Below, piece by piece: positions 23,565 through 31,646 of a stretch of 64,000 nucleotides of DNA. The stretch spans positions 22,441 to 86,440 of the forward strand of contig JAJEIT010000072.1 in assembly GCA_022827945.1 (NCBI GenBank), read 5' to 3'. Position 1 is the stretch's first letter, and each line of letters starts with the position of its first letter. This DNA is from Dehalococcoidia bacterium. GTDB lineage: Bacteria; Chloroflexota; Dehalococcoidia; Tepidiformales; Tepidiformaceae. The notes below the pieces were generated by a model, which saw nothing but the letters and a program-made list of their open reading frames with translations, was not told the DNA's origin and ran no database searches. Both the position numbers and the translations under genes were made by a program.

Positions 23565-25220
23565 TCACGACCCGCCGTCGGGGAAGCACTCGGGAGCCAG
23601 TGCCTCCACTGTGCCCGGGAGCCGGACCATGATCCCGCTAATGTCGCTTCCGTCCACGACGATCAGCGTCGCCTCGCTCTCGGCCGTCGTGAAGCCGTTC
23701 GCTGCCTCGTACCAGCCGAGGTCGACCGAGTCCGGGGGGCAGTATCTGCTGACCTTCAGCCGGTACGCACTGTCCGGTGGACGAAGCGTAAAGCGGCCGT
23801 CCCTGGCGACGGTCACCCCTTCGCTGCCCGAGCCGTCGACACGGACGGCGTAGACGGAGAGGCGGGTGGCATCGATCGGTTCGTCGTCCGGACCGCGGAT
23901 ATTCCCGGTAACGGTCCGCCGCACCTCCAGCTCCGCCGCACGATGGGCTGCGATTCCCTCATACGCGTCCCCCGGAGAAAGCCCGAACGTGTGCTCGAAC
24001 GCTTCCTCCCAGTTCGCACTGTCGGGGAGGGCTCGGTAGTACGCCACCAGGGCGGCCTCACCCGCCCGGTTGACGAGCCACTCGGCTGCCAGCGTCGCGG
24101 TGGACGCGGTCTCTGCCCCCGTCAACTCCGCCGCCGTCGGCGACCACCGCTCGAGGTTCTCAAGGGGAGTCTGGTCGAAGCTCGCGGCCCAGGTCACCAG
24201 GGCCAGCGCGTCCCCCAGTGTCTTCTCGCCCTTCCAGTGGCGGAAGAGGTGCGCCGCGTACATCGCCGCACCCTCGCTCAGCCACTCGGGCCCCAGGTCC
24301 CTGCCCCCCGCCGCCTGCTCCTGGAACGCCTCGAAGTAGAACCTCTCGATCCAATCGAAGGTTCGCGTCGCATGGATGAAGATGGCGCCGTTCCGGTAGG
24401 TCGCCTTGTGAACCTCGGCCACTGGTTCGACCGGGCCTCCCAGCGCTGCTACCCACGCCTCGTCGTCGGCCGCGATGTGTATGCGCACGTCGGACACGCG
24501 GATGCCGAAGCGTTCGTCGAAGAATCGGATAACGTCGGCCACCCTCGTGCGAAGCGTCTCCTGCTCCTCCTCCGGCACGTCCCCCCAGAACGTCACAGAC
24601 GGATCGCCCTCTTCGCCGGCCTGCCGGGTCGGGGTCTCTCCCGGCGTCTCTGTTGCGACGGGCGGGGGAGTCGGCTCGACGGTTGGCTCCGGGGTGGACA
24701 CCGGCGTCGGCGTGGTCGTGGTGACGGGCGTGTCGGTTGCGGCGGGCGTTGTTGTTGCCGGTGGCGAGGTCGCCTCTCCCGGGGCGGGTGTGGGGCTGGC
24801 GGTGGCTGCACCGGCGGGCTCATCGCCGGGGCTCGCGGGCGCCTCCTCGTCGTTCACGATCAGGTAGGCCAGCACTCCGGCGGCGATCGCACCACCACCG
24901 ACGATCGTGATCGCCGCACCCGCCACCACCGTCTTCCAGTAGCCGACGAGAAGCCCGATCGGAGTCAGCATCCAGCGGCGCGAAGCCGGCTGCGCGTCCG
25001 CCTGCGGCTCTCCGCGCCACGCCACCAGGTCCGCCCGGTCCGTCAGTTCAAGCTTGTTGCGGATGTTCCTGATGTGAAACTTGACCGTCGCGATGCCGAG
25101 CCCGAGCCGGACGGCGATCTCCGCATTGCTGGCGCCGGTGCGTATCTCCCGCAGAACGCGCCATTCCGCCGGAGTGAGGATGTCGGGATGGGGCGGACGG
25201 CCGCGCCCTCGTCTGAGCAC
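23565..25220 (-). CDS. Membrane-spanning LuxR-type regulator with extracytoplasmic peptidase-like domain
   Basis: 551 residues. Residues 15-68 form a LuxR/GerE helix-turn-helix (LTPAEWRVLREI, SNAEIAVRLGLGIATVKFHI). A single membrane segment spans about 97-122. A Thr/Pro-rich stalk covers 123-205. A peptidase-MA-like domain covers about 210-430, with WLSEGAAMYAA but with FYFEAFQEQ where the zinc motif HExxH would be. A carboxypeptidase-regulatory-like beta-domain covers about 435-551. It resembles the ToxR/CadC layout with a LuxR head. GTG 25220 follows TAGATT by six bases, suggesting a leaderless message. Confidence 0.85.
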   Translation of the reverse strand: MLRRGRGRPPHPDILTPAEWRVLREIRTGASNAEIAVRLGLGIATVKFHIRNIRNKLELTDRADLVAWRGEPQADAQPASRRWMLTPIGLLVGYWKTVVAGAAITIVGGGAIAAGVLAYLIVNDEEAPASPGDEPAGAATASPTPAPGEATSPPATTTPAATDTPVTTTTPTPVSTPEPTVEPTPPPVATETPGETPTRQAGEEGDPSVTFWGDVPEEEQETLRTRVADVIRFFDERFGIRVSDVRIHIAADDEAWVAALGGPVEPVAEVHKATYRNGAIFIHATRTFDWIERFYFEAFQEQAAGGRDLGPEWLSEGAAMYAAHLFRHWKGEKTLGDALALVTWAASFDQTPLENLERWSPTAAELTGAETASTATLAAEWLVNRAGEAALVAYYRALPDSANWEEAFEHTFGLSPGDAYEGIAAHRAAELEVRRTVTGNIRGPDDEPIDATRLSVYAVRVDGSGSEGVTVARDGRFTLRPPDSAYRLKVSRYCPPDSVDLGWYEAANGFTTAESEATLIVVDGSDISGIMVRLPGTVEALAPECFPDGGS

Positions 25221-25290
25221 GGCGTAAATCTAGCGGGCGGACCGGCGAATTTCCCCAGCCCCCCACGTCTGTGTCAGTTCCGGGGAACGG

Positions 25291-25962
25291 CTAGTTGGCC
25301 GGCTCGAACGGGTCCGTCGGCGGCTTGTCGTAGTCGAGGTACGGCGGCCACAGCGACTCGAGCTCACGCCGGATCGGGTCGCCTTCGGGCAGGTAGCGGT
25401 GGAACTGCGGCTCCACGTCGCGACGCTGCCAGCCACCCTCGATTGTGTCCTCCTTGATCTTGTCCTGGAGGAGCATCAGGCCCGTCAGCAGCGACTCCGG
25501 CCGCGGCGGGCAGCCCGGCACGTACACGTCCACCGGCAGGAGGACGTTGACGCCCGGGGTCACGCTGTAGGCGTAGGCGAAGGGCCCGCCCATCGTGGCG
25601 CAGCCGCCCATCGCGATCGCCCACTTCGGCTCCGGCATCTGCAGCCAGACGCGCCGGACGGCGGGGGCCATCTTCCACGTCACCGTGCCGGGCACGATCA
25701 GCAGGTCCGCCTGCCGCGGCGAGGCCCGGAAGATCTCCGCCCCGAAGCGCGCGATGTCGTAGCGCGGCATGGCCGTCGCGATCATCTCCATCGCGCAGCA
25801 GGCAAGCCCGAACATCGCCGGCCACAGCGACGAGCGCCGCGCCCAGTTCAGCACCTGGTCCACGCTCGTCACGAGCACGTTCTGCTGCAGCTCCTCCTCC
25901 ACGCCCGTGAAGTCGTGAAGCGGCAGCGACTCGTAGACCTTGGTCGAATGTTCTGCGGGCAT
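25291..25962 (-). CDS. nuoB: NADH-quinone oxidoreductase subunit B
   Basis: 223 residues, an iron-sulphur N2 subunit of complex I. All four cluster Cys are present: the adjacent pair in [11 protein letters not shown], one in MGGCATMGG and one in [10 protein letters not shown]. The C-terminal tail is longer than in enterobacterial NuoB. No other nuo gene is in the window: it is followed by the LuxR-type regulator and preceded by a small zinc-ribbon gene. The gene may be detached from the main operon. Confidence 0.93.
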   Translation of the reverse strand: MPAEHSTKVYESLPLHDFTGVEEELQQNVLVTSVDQVLNWARRSSLWPAMFGLACCAMEMIATAMPRYDIARFGAEIFRASPRQADLLIVPGTVTWKMAPAVRRVWLQMPEPKWAIAMGGCATMGGPFAYAYSVTPGVNVLLPVDVYVPGCPPRPESLLTGLMLLQDKIKEDTIEGGWQRRDVEPQFHRYLPEGDPIRRELESLWPPYLDYDKPPTDPFEPAN

Positions 25963-25995
25963 CGCGCTCAGCCTACGGCGGCGTCGGAGCAGGCG

Positions 25996-26199
25996 CTAGC
26001 GCCGTCCCGAGTAGTACGCCCCGTCGTTGATCGGCTCGTCGATAAAGAGATCGCCGTTCCGGATCTTCATGTTGTAGCCGCACTCCGGATTCGTGCACGC
26101 CCATGCCTTGTAATGAATGGGCGCCCCCTGGCTTCCGAAGTCCGAAAAGGGAACGAGATCGCCGTCGTCACACCGACGGCAGCGTGGAAATTCGTCCAT
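25996..26199 (-). CDS. Small zinc-ribbon protein
   Basis: 67 residues. CRRC near the start and CTNPEC in the middle form a four-Cys zinc ribbon, followed by GYNMKIRNGDLFIDE. The family is not known to me. GTGGAGG lies just before ATG 26199. It precedes nuoB by 33 bases on the same strand, so the two may be co-transcribed. Confidence 0.75.
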   Translation of the reverse strand: MDEFPRCRRCDDGDLVPFSDFGSQGAPIHYKAWACTNPECGYNMKIRNGDLFIDEPINDGAYYSGRR

Positions 26200-26270
26200 T
26201 CCTCCACCCCAACCCGTGGTAGTCGCGGAATCCTACCAACCGCCCCCACCCCGGGCAACGGCCAGCATCC

Positions 26271-26735
26271 CTAGGCCTTCGCCGGAGCAGTCCCCGCCGC
26301 CGCCAGAAGGTCCGCCAGCAGCAGCTCGAAGTCGGCCTCCGTGATCTCCCGCAGGTTGCCCTGGTAGGCCAGCGTCCAGTGCTCGCGGGGCCACCGCTGC
26401 GTCCACTCCATGCGGTCGTGGTACGGCTCAGCGTCGAGCCACCGGCTCTCGTCCAGCTCGACCAGCGGCTCCGTCTCGACCCGGAAGGGATACAGCTCAT
26501 CCGGCTTCTTGCTGCTCTGCCAGATGCGCGTGCTCTCCTCGACGATCGGCGAGTTCACCCGCACCGCCCCCGCGATCTGCTTCTTCCCCGTCACGTAAAA
26601 GACGAGCCCGTCGCCCGGCTCGATGCGGTACACCATCTTGCTGCGCGTGCTCTTGAAAGCGTGCCGTGCGAACCCCAGCTCGCGCGTCTTCCCGAAGATC
26701 TCCGGCCCTTGCGTCACCATCCAGTACTTCGGCAC
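26271..26735 (-). CDS. EVE domain-containing protein
   Basis: 154 residues from GTG 26735 with GGGAGGA upstream. KYWMVTQGPEIFGKTRELGF, GDGLVFYVTGKKQ and LAYQGNLREITEADF match the EVE/PUA-like fold. EVE domains bind modified nucleobases, for example modified cytosine or modified RNA bases, and several occur in defence contexts. Nothing nearby suggests a restriction partner. It lies directly downstream of ribD, probably in one operon. Confidence 0.88.
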   Translation of the reverse strand: MPKYWMVTQGPEIFGKTRELGFARHAFKSTRSKMVYRIEPGDGLVFYVTGKKQIAGAVRVNSPIVEESTRIWQSSKKPDELYPFRVETEPLVELDESRWLDAEPYHDRMEWTQRWPREHWTLAYQGNLREITEADFELLLADLLAAAGTAPAKA

Positions 26736-26770
26736 GATTCCGTTCCTCCCGGGTCCGTCTCTTGTGGCTT

Positions 26771-27880
26771 CTACTGTAGCTGCGGCGACCAGTCCCCCGC
26801 ATACCCCCGCACGAGCAGGTCGTCCCCCAGTTCCTCGATGGTGCGCTCCCGCAGCCGGAACGCGTCGGCCGCGCGCGTGACTCCCGCCCCGCCAACCGCC
26901 GCCACCCCGTCCCCGCCCATGATGCTGGGCGCCAGGAACGCCCAGACCTCGTCGACGTGCCCGCCCTCGAACAGCGACCCCAGCACCGCCCCGCCACCCT
27001 CCGCCCAGATGGAGAGAACCCCCCGCTCCGCGAGCGCCGCCAGCAGCTGGTCGAGGTTGAGCCCGGCTCCGTCCCGCTCGCACTCGACCACCTGCGCCCC
27101 CGTCCCCGCGATCGCCACCTTCCACGCCCCGCTCGCCTCGTGCGAGGTCGCCACGAGCGTCCGTCCCGGCTCCGAGAACAGCTTCGCCTCCGGCGCGAGC
27201 CGCCCCCGCCCGTCGAGCACGACCCGGAGCGGCTGCCGCTCCGCTGTCTGCCCCCCCGGACGCGCCGTCAGCGATGGGTCGTCGGCCAGCGCCGTCCCGC
27301 TCCCCACGAGTACCGCGTCGACCCAGTCGCGCTGCTCGTGCGCCCGCTCGCGCGCCGCCTCCCCCGTGATCCACTGCGAATCGCCTCCCGCCGCCGCGAT
27401 ACGCCCGTCCAGCGTCGCCGCGAACTTCGCGATGACGTACGGCCGCCCCGTCTCGCGGTGTTTCAGGTAGGGCCGCAGGAGCGCTTCTGCCTCCGCCGCC
27501 CCGTCCCCCACCTCCACCTCGATCCCCGCCTCGCGGAGCAGCTCCACCCCCCGCTCTCGCACGCGCGGTTCCGCATCCAGTAGCGCCACGACCACCCGCT
27601 CGATGCCCGCCTCGATGATCGCCTCCGCACACGGCTGCGTCCGCTTCCCCGGGAAGGGCGCGCACGGCTCGAGGGTCACGTACAGCGTCCCGCCCCGCTC
27701 CCCGCCGGTCAGCGCGCGAGCCTCCGCGTGCGGACCCCCGTCCGGCGAGGTCGCGCCCTCCGCCACCACCCGCCCGTCGCGCACCAGCGCCGCGCCCACC
27801 CAGGGATTGGGGCTCGTGCGTCCCCGCACCCCGCGCGCCGCCGCCAGCGCCCGCTGCATGAACGGTGAAGCGTCCGCCAT
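26771..27880 (-). CDS. ribD: Bifunctional riboflavin biosynthesis deaminase/reductase RibD
   Basis: 369 residues. The N-terminal deaminase carries HAEARAL and the zinc Cys pair in PCAPFPGKRTQPC. The C-terminal reductase has FAATLDGRIAAAGGDSQWITG and the NADPH site SIWAEGGGAVLGSLF. It performs the two steps after GTP cyclohydrolase II in riboflavin synthesis. Riboflavin also feeds F420 synthesis, which fits cofD nearby. ATG 27880 is divergent from tRNA-Arg. Confidence 0.95.
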   Translation of the reverse strand: MADASPFMQRALAAARGVRGRTSPNPWVGAALVRDGRVVAEGATSPDGGPHAEARALTGGERGGTLYVTLEPCAPFPGKRTQPCAEAIIEAGIERVVVALLDAEPRVRERGVELLREAGIEVEVGDGAAEAEALLRPYLKHRETGRPYVIAKFAATLDGRIAAAGGDSQWITGEAARERAHEQRDWVDAVLVGSGTALADDPSLTARPGGQTAERQPLRVVLDGRGRLAPEAKLFSEPGRTLVATSHEASGAWKVAIAGTGAQVVECERDGAGLNLDQLLAALAERGVLSIWAEGGGAVLGSLFEGGHVDEVWAFLAPSIMGGDGVAAVGGAGVTRAADAFRLRERTIEELGDDLLVRGYAGDWSPQLQ

Positions 27881-27956
27881 CGCCCCCAGCTTAGCGGCCT
27901 CTTCCGCCCTCAGGCGCGTGCGGGCGGGTGGGATCGTCGTAGTAAGCTTGAAGCAC

Positions 27957-28032
27957 GCCTCCGTAGCTCAACGGACAGAGCACCTGGCTTCGGACCAGGG
28001 GGTTGTGGGTTCGAGTCCTGCCGGGGGCGCCA
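27957..28032 (+). tRNA. tRNA-Arg (anticodon TCG)
   Basis: Acceptor GCCTCCG pairs with CGGGGGC (28022-28028) and CCA is encoded at 28030-28032. The D-arm lies in GCTCAACGGACAGAGC. The anticodon stem CCTGG/CCAGG encloses the loop CTTCGGA, giving TCG, which reads CGA and related Arg codons. The T-arm has GTGGG-TTCGAGT-CCTGC. All stems form with the expected wobble pairs. Confidence 0.95.
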
Positions 28033-28053
28033 GTTGAAACAGCTGTGGGTCGT

Positions 28054-28386
28054 TCAGCCAATGCCCGCCGGCGTAGGTGGCTCCAGCGTCAGGCTCTCAA
28101 CCTCTCCATCGGCGCCACGGACCTTGACCTCGATCTCCGCGTCGAAGGCCGCCAGCAGCCGCTGGATGGTTCGCCAGGTGGGCTGGACTTCCGCCGCCTC
28201 GATCCGGGAGATCTCGGGCTGGGTCATCCCCGCCCGCTGGGCGACCGCAGCCTGCGAAAGCCCGGTCACTCGTCGCAGCGTGATCAGCAAGCTCGCGAGC
28301 TGGTATTGGGGCCTGATGGCTTCATAGGCGACCCGTGTCTCGGGGTCTGCAAGCAGTTCTGCCTTGAGGTCTTTCCAATCGGTCAT
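28054..28386 (-). CDS. higA: XRE-family antitoxin (HigA-like)
   Basis: 110 residues. The helix-turn-helix LSQAAVAQRAGMTQPEISRI occupies the middle, followed by a short C-terminal sheet. It lies downstream of a RelE/HigB-type toxin gene on the same strand, the reverse-order arrangement typical of higBA. It should neutralise the toxin and repress the operon. The stop is 21 bases from the 3' end of the tRNA. Confidence 0.88.
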   Translation of the reverse strand: MTDWKDLKAELLADPETRVAYEAIRPQYQLASLLITLRRVTGLSQAAVAQRAGMTQPEISRIEAAEVQPTWRTIQRLLAAFDAEIEVKVRGADGEVESLTLEPPTPAGIG

Positions 28387-28450
28387 GACAGTCTCTCTTC
28401 CGCGAGTTAAGGAGCTCGCCCCGTCCACCCGTTCTAGGCAATAGTCAGTG

Positions 28451-28807
28451 CTAGGAGCGTCTCTCCTCTCTCGCAAGCCAGGTCGCTTGCCGCTTCTTCG
28501 CCGTTTCGATCTCATTCCGTGGCGTTCGTTGCGTCTTCTTCGTGAAGCCGTGCAGCAGCCCGAACGTGTGACCGAACCAGTGGAAGTAGATCACGCGCTG
28601 GATTCCGTTCTGGCTCCGAGCCCGTAGTTCCCACAGCCCACCTTCCAGTGGGCGCGCATGGGGTAGACCTAGCGCGTTCCCGTGCTCCTCCAACAGGTCG
28701 ACTACGTTCAATACTGCAGCCCTGCCCTCCGGGTCGAGGCTCCGTATCCAGTCGTCCACTGGTTTCTGTCCAGTGTCTGACGTAAACGTCCGCACGGCCC
28801 AAGGCAC
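28451..28807 (-). CDS. higB: RelE/HigB-type toxin (phage-derived Gp49-like)
   Basis: 118 residues. VRTFTSDTGQKPVDDWIRSL, GLPHARPLEGGLWELRARSQ and RVIYFHWFGHTFGLLHGFTK are the Gp49-like/HigB signatures, followed by the basic helix KKTQRTPRNEIETAKKR. These toxins cleave mRNA on the ribosome. TATACT at 28819-28814 lies six bases before GTG 28807, so the message is probably leaderless. The antitoxin gene starts 64 bases after its stop. Confidence 0.9.
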   Translation of the reverse strand: MPWAVRTFTSDTGQKPVDDWIRSLDPEGRAAVLNVVDLLEEHGNALGLPHARPLEGGLWELRARSQNGIQRVIYFHWFGHTFGLLHGFTKKTQRTPRNEIETAKKRQATWLAREERRS

Positions 28808-28877
28808 CCCTGGAGTATAGCAAATACGCTATGTCTCGCGCGTCTCGACCGGACCTCCGCGCCTACAATGACGCTCC

Positions 28878-29795
28878 ATGGACACCGTGCTCGCCGGCGG
28901 CGTGGGCGCTGCCCGATTCCTCCAGGGACTCGTGCAGGTCGTCGACCCTGCCTCCGTCACCGTCATCTCCAACGTTGCCGACGACGTCGAGATGTTCGGC
29001 CTGCACGTCTCCCCCGACACCGACATCGTCATCTACTCCCTCGCCGGGGTCGTTAATCCGGAGACCGGCTGGGGCCTTGAGGGCGACACCTTCGATGTCG
29101 TCGACGCCCTGCGACGCTTTGGCTACGGACGCTGGTTCAACCTTGGCGACCGCGACCTCGCCACCGCCGTCCACCGGACGAGACTCCTCCGCGAAGGCCG
29201 CCCCATGCACGAGATCGTCGCCGAGCTGACCACAGCCTTCGGCGTCGCCTCGACCATCCTGCCGGTCACCAACGAGCGCGTCGCCACCCATGTCGTGACG
29301 GCGGATGGAGAGCTCGACTTCCAGGACTACATGGTGCGGCTCGCCACCGAGCCCGACGTGACCGGCGTGCGCTTCGCCGGCGCCGACGAGGCCGTCCCCG
29401 GCCCCGGCGTCCTCGACGCCGTCCGCGAGGCCGACCGCCTCATCATCGCCCCCAGCAATCCCTTCGTGAGCATCGGCCCCATCCTCGCCGTCCCCGGGGT
29501 CCGCGAGGCCGTCGTCGAGAGCAACGCCCGGCGCATCGGCATCAGCCCCATCGTCGGCGGCCAGGCGATCAAGGGCCCGGCTGCCAAGATGCTCGCGAGC
29601 CTCGGCCACGAGGTCTCCGCGCTCGGCGTGGCGGAGATCTACCGCGACCTCGTCGACGTCATGGTCATCGACGAGGAGGACCGCGCCCTCGCCCCGCGCG
29701 TCGAAGCCCTCGGCCTCACCTGCGCCGTCACCAACACCATGATGACCAGCCCCGAACGCAAAGCCGCCCTCGCCCGCTTCCTCACAACGCTGTAG
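28878..29795 (+). CDS. cofD: 2-phospho-L-lactate transferase (F420 biosynthesis)
   Basis: 305 residues. LAGGVGAARFLQGL, SNVADDVEMFGLHVSPDTD, GDRDLATAVHRT and APSNPFVSIGPIL are CofD signatures. It joins the activated lactyl-type group to Fo, forming F420-0. It implies F420-dependent redox chemistry in this organism. TACAAT at 28864-28869 lies eight bases before ATG 28878 with no ribosome-binding site, so the message is probably leaderless. It is divergent from higB. Confidence 0.94.
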   Translation: MDTVLAGGVGAARFLQGLVQVVDPASVTVISNVADDVEMFGLHVSPDTDIVIYSLAGVVNPETGWGLEGDTFDVVDALRRFGYGRWFNLGDRDLATAVHRTRLLREGRPMHEIVAELTTAFGVASTILPVTNERVATHVVTADGELDFQDYMVRLATEPDVTGVRFAGADEAVPGPGVLDAVREADRLIIAPSNPFVSIGPILAVPGVREAVVESNARRIGISPIVGGQAIKGPAAKMLASLGHEVSALGVAEIYRDLVDVMVIDEEDRALAPRVEALGLTCAVTNTMMTSPERKAALARFLTTL

Positions 29796-29835
29796 GGGCC
29801 ACGCCGGCGGCCGCAGCACGCCTGGAGGGGTCCGC

Positions 29836-31287
29836 CTATTCGTCCGACCCCATGATGCACTCTTCGTGGACCTCACTCGGGATCACCTGGCCCGACGCCA
29901 CGCCATGATCGTGCAGGCATTGAACTTGCTCCTCGGTGAGCACGATCCTCTCGCCCGCAACCCCACCCGCACTCTCACCGAATTCGCCTGACTCGATGCA
30001 CTTCTCGCGGACCTCACTGGGGATCACCTGGCCCGAGCCCACGCCATGGTCGTGCAGGCATTGAACTTGCTCCTTCGTGAGCACGATTGGCTCGCGCGCA
30101 CCTCCAACCGCGCCCTCACCGAAAACCGACTCCTCGCTGGCAGCCGCCGTGGCGGCCCGCTCGGCGGCTGCCATCAAGCTGTTGTCACGGTCGTAGGCTG
30201 CGCGGGCGTCGGCCACGAGCTGCGCCACGTGGGCTTCGGTAACTCCCAGGTGCTCAATGAGAACCTCCGCTGGGAACTTGCCGCCCTGGACCGCCACGTC
30301 GACGCCCGTAGCTCCCAGCAGGTCCAGCGTCCGCAGGACTGCGGCGCCCGATGCATAGAACCGCGTCAAGCCGAAGTACTGCTTCACCGACACCTGTACC
30401 TCGGGGCGTTGCTGTGGGTCGCCGAAGAGGCCCCACTCGTAGTTCCCTGCATGGTGGAAGAAGCGAGTGTCGTCGCCGGCCATGCGGTGTTCGAGGTAGC
30501 GGGCAGTCCCTTCGATCCGTTCCTGGTCGTTGTCATGCGCCACCCGGTTGTCGGCACCGAGCCGGGCCATGCGGAGCGCGGCGAAGCGGCGGGCCGCCGT
30601 TTCGCGGATGCCCGCGTCCCCGGTTGTGATGGCTTCCCTGAGTGCGCGATCTTCCAGAATCGCCAGCGCGATGTTCTCGGCGGTGAAGGGGTAGTTCTCA
30701 AAGTCCTGCCCGGTGGCAAAGCCTCTGAACTCCACGATCTGATGGCGGTGGAACAGTTCGTGCATGAACGTGGCTGTCCACACGAAGCTGAAAGGCTCGA
30801 AGTACTCTTCGCCGCCGCCGGCGATCATGACGAACGTGGCGACGCCCGCCAGTCCGGTGTCCAGATCGAAGCGCGGGATCGTGGCGATTCGCTCCCCAAC
30901 GTCAGCGTTCAGATCGGTGAAGTAGTGCAGCGACCTGAAAGGTGTGCCCTCCACGCTGAGTGGCGTCGGCTCACCTATCGTTTCGGGGGACGGGAAGTTG
31001 ATGGCCAGCGCGGACGCGAACTCCTCTTCGGGGGTTCGGTACACGGCGAGCGCGGGGTATGCACCGGGGTCGAAGCCGGCCCAGACACCCGTGGCTCCGG
31101 TGTAGGCCGTTGCGAGGTTGGCGATGACTTCCTCGGTCCACTCACCCGCCGCGGCTGGCGGGGACGCCGTCCCCGCAGGTGTGGGAGTTGACGTGGGGGC
31201 ATCGCCGCCGCAAGCGGACGCGGCCAGGCCCACCGCCACCAAGGCTGCCACCAGAGTTGCGCGGGCAAGGTTCGTGATGAGCGTCAT
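29836..31287 (-). CDS. HExxH zinc-metallopeptidase-like lipoprotein with C-terminal tandem repeat
   Basis: 483 residues. The signal peptide ends in the lipobox LAASAC, followed by a Thr/Pro/Ala-rich linker. A conserved central domain contains the zinc motif HELFH in FMHELFHRHQ. The C-terminus carries two 47-residue units, each with EQVQCLHDHGV and SGQVIPSEV and two Cys residues. The repeats are almost identical in DNA, so the duplication is recent. The substrate is unknown. The protein is anchored to the outer face of the membrane. The gene is convergent with cofD. Confidence 0.78.
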   Translation of the reverse strand: MTLITNLARATLVAALVAVGLAASACGGDAPTSTPTPAGTASPPAAAGEWTEEVIANLATAYTGATGVWAGFDPGAYPALAVYRTPEEEFASALAINFPSPETIGEPTPLSVEGTPFRSLHYFTDLNADVGERIATIPRFDLDTGLAGVATFVMIAGGGEEYFEPFSFVWTATFMHELFHRHQIVEFRGFATGQDFENYPFTAENIALAILEDRALREAITTGDAGIRETAARRFAALRMARLGADNRVAHDNDQERIEGTARYLEHRMAGDDTRFFHHAGNYEWGLFGDPQQRPEVQVSVKQYFGLTRFYASGAAVLRTLDLLGATGVDVAVQGGKFPAEVLIEHLGVTEAHVAQLVADARAAYDRDNSLMAAAERAATAAASEESVFGEGAVGGAREPIVLTKEQVQCLHDHGVGSGQVIPSEVREKCIESGEFGESAGGVAGERIVLTEEQVQCLHDHGVASGQVIPSEVHEECIMGSDE

Positions 31288-31397
31288 CTCTGCCGCCTCA
31301 TCGTGGTGCCTTCTCTGCCAGCGCTTCCCGGTTCACTGCCGACTGAACGTAGCAGAGGGGTTGCGGGGAACCCATGGCTCCGCACCGCAGCCGCCCT

Positions 31398-31568
31398 CTA
31401 GGGACCGCCTCCATGAATCCCGCGGTGCCGTACGAGCTCGCGTTCCACCTCCATCTCCCTCTGCAACTGCTTCCGCACCACCTCGCGGTCCTCAGCCGTC
31501 GCTGGCTCCTTGCCGTCCACCAGCACGCGGTTCTGCCTGTGCAACAACCGCTTCCAGGAGAACTTCAC
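31398..31568 (-). CDS. Small hypothetical protein
   Basis: 56 residues from GTG 31568, with GGGAGGA ten bases upstream. The protein is basic and helical: KFSWKRLLHRQNRVLVDG, then a charged helix rich in Glu and Arg. I recognise no family. It lies 78 bases downstream of purA on the same strand and may be its distal operon member. A longer frame exists but lacks a better start. Confidence 0.5.
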   Translation of the reverse strand: MKFSWKRLLHRQNRVLVDGKEPATAEDREVVRKQLQREMEVERELVRHRGIHGGGP

Positions 31569-31646
31569 GACGGTATCCTCCCCACGCGGGTTCAACGCCC
31601 CCACCTTACAAGACCGGGCAACCGATGGGCCGTGCGTGCGCGAGCT

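Noticed and set aside
24300..24345. Active zinc peptidase in the LuxR-type membrane protein
   Set aside because: The WLSEG segment is there, but the preceding HExxH is replaced by FYFEAFQEQ, so catalytic zinc binding is unlikely.
27957..28807. Integration of higBA at tRNA-Arg with an attachment site
   Set aside because: No second copy of the tRNA 3' end and no integrase are visible in the window.
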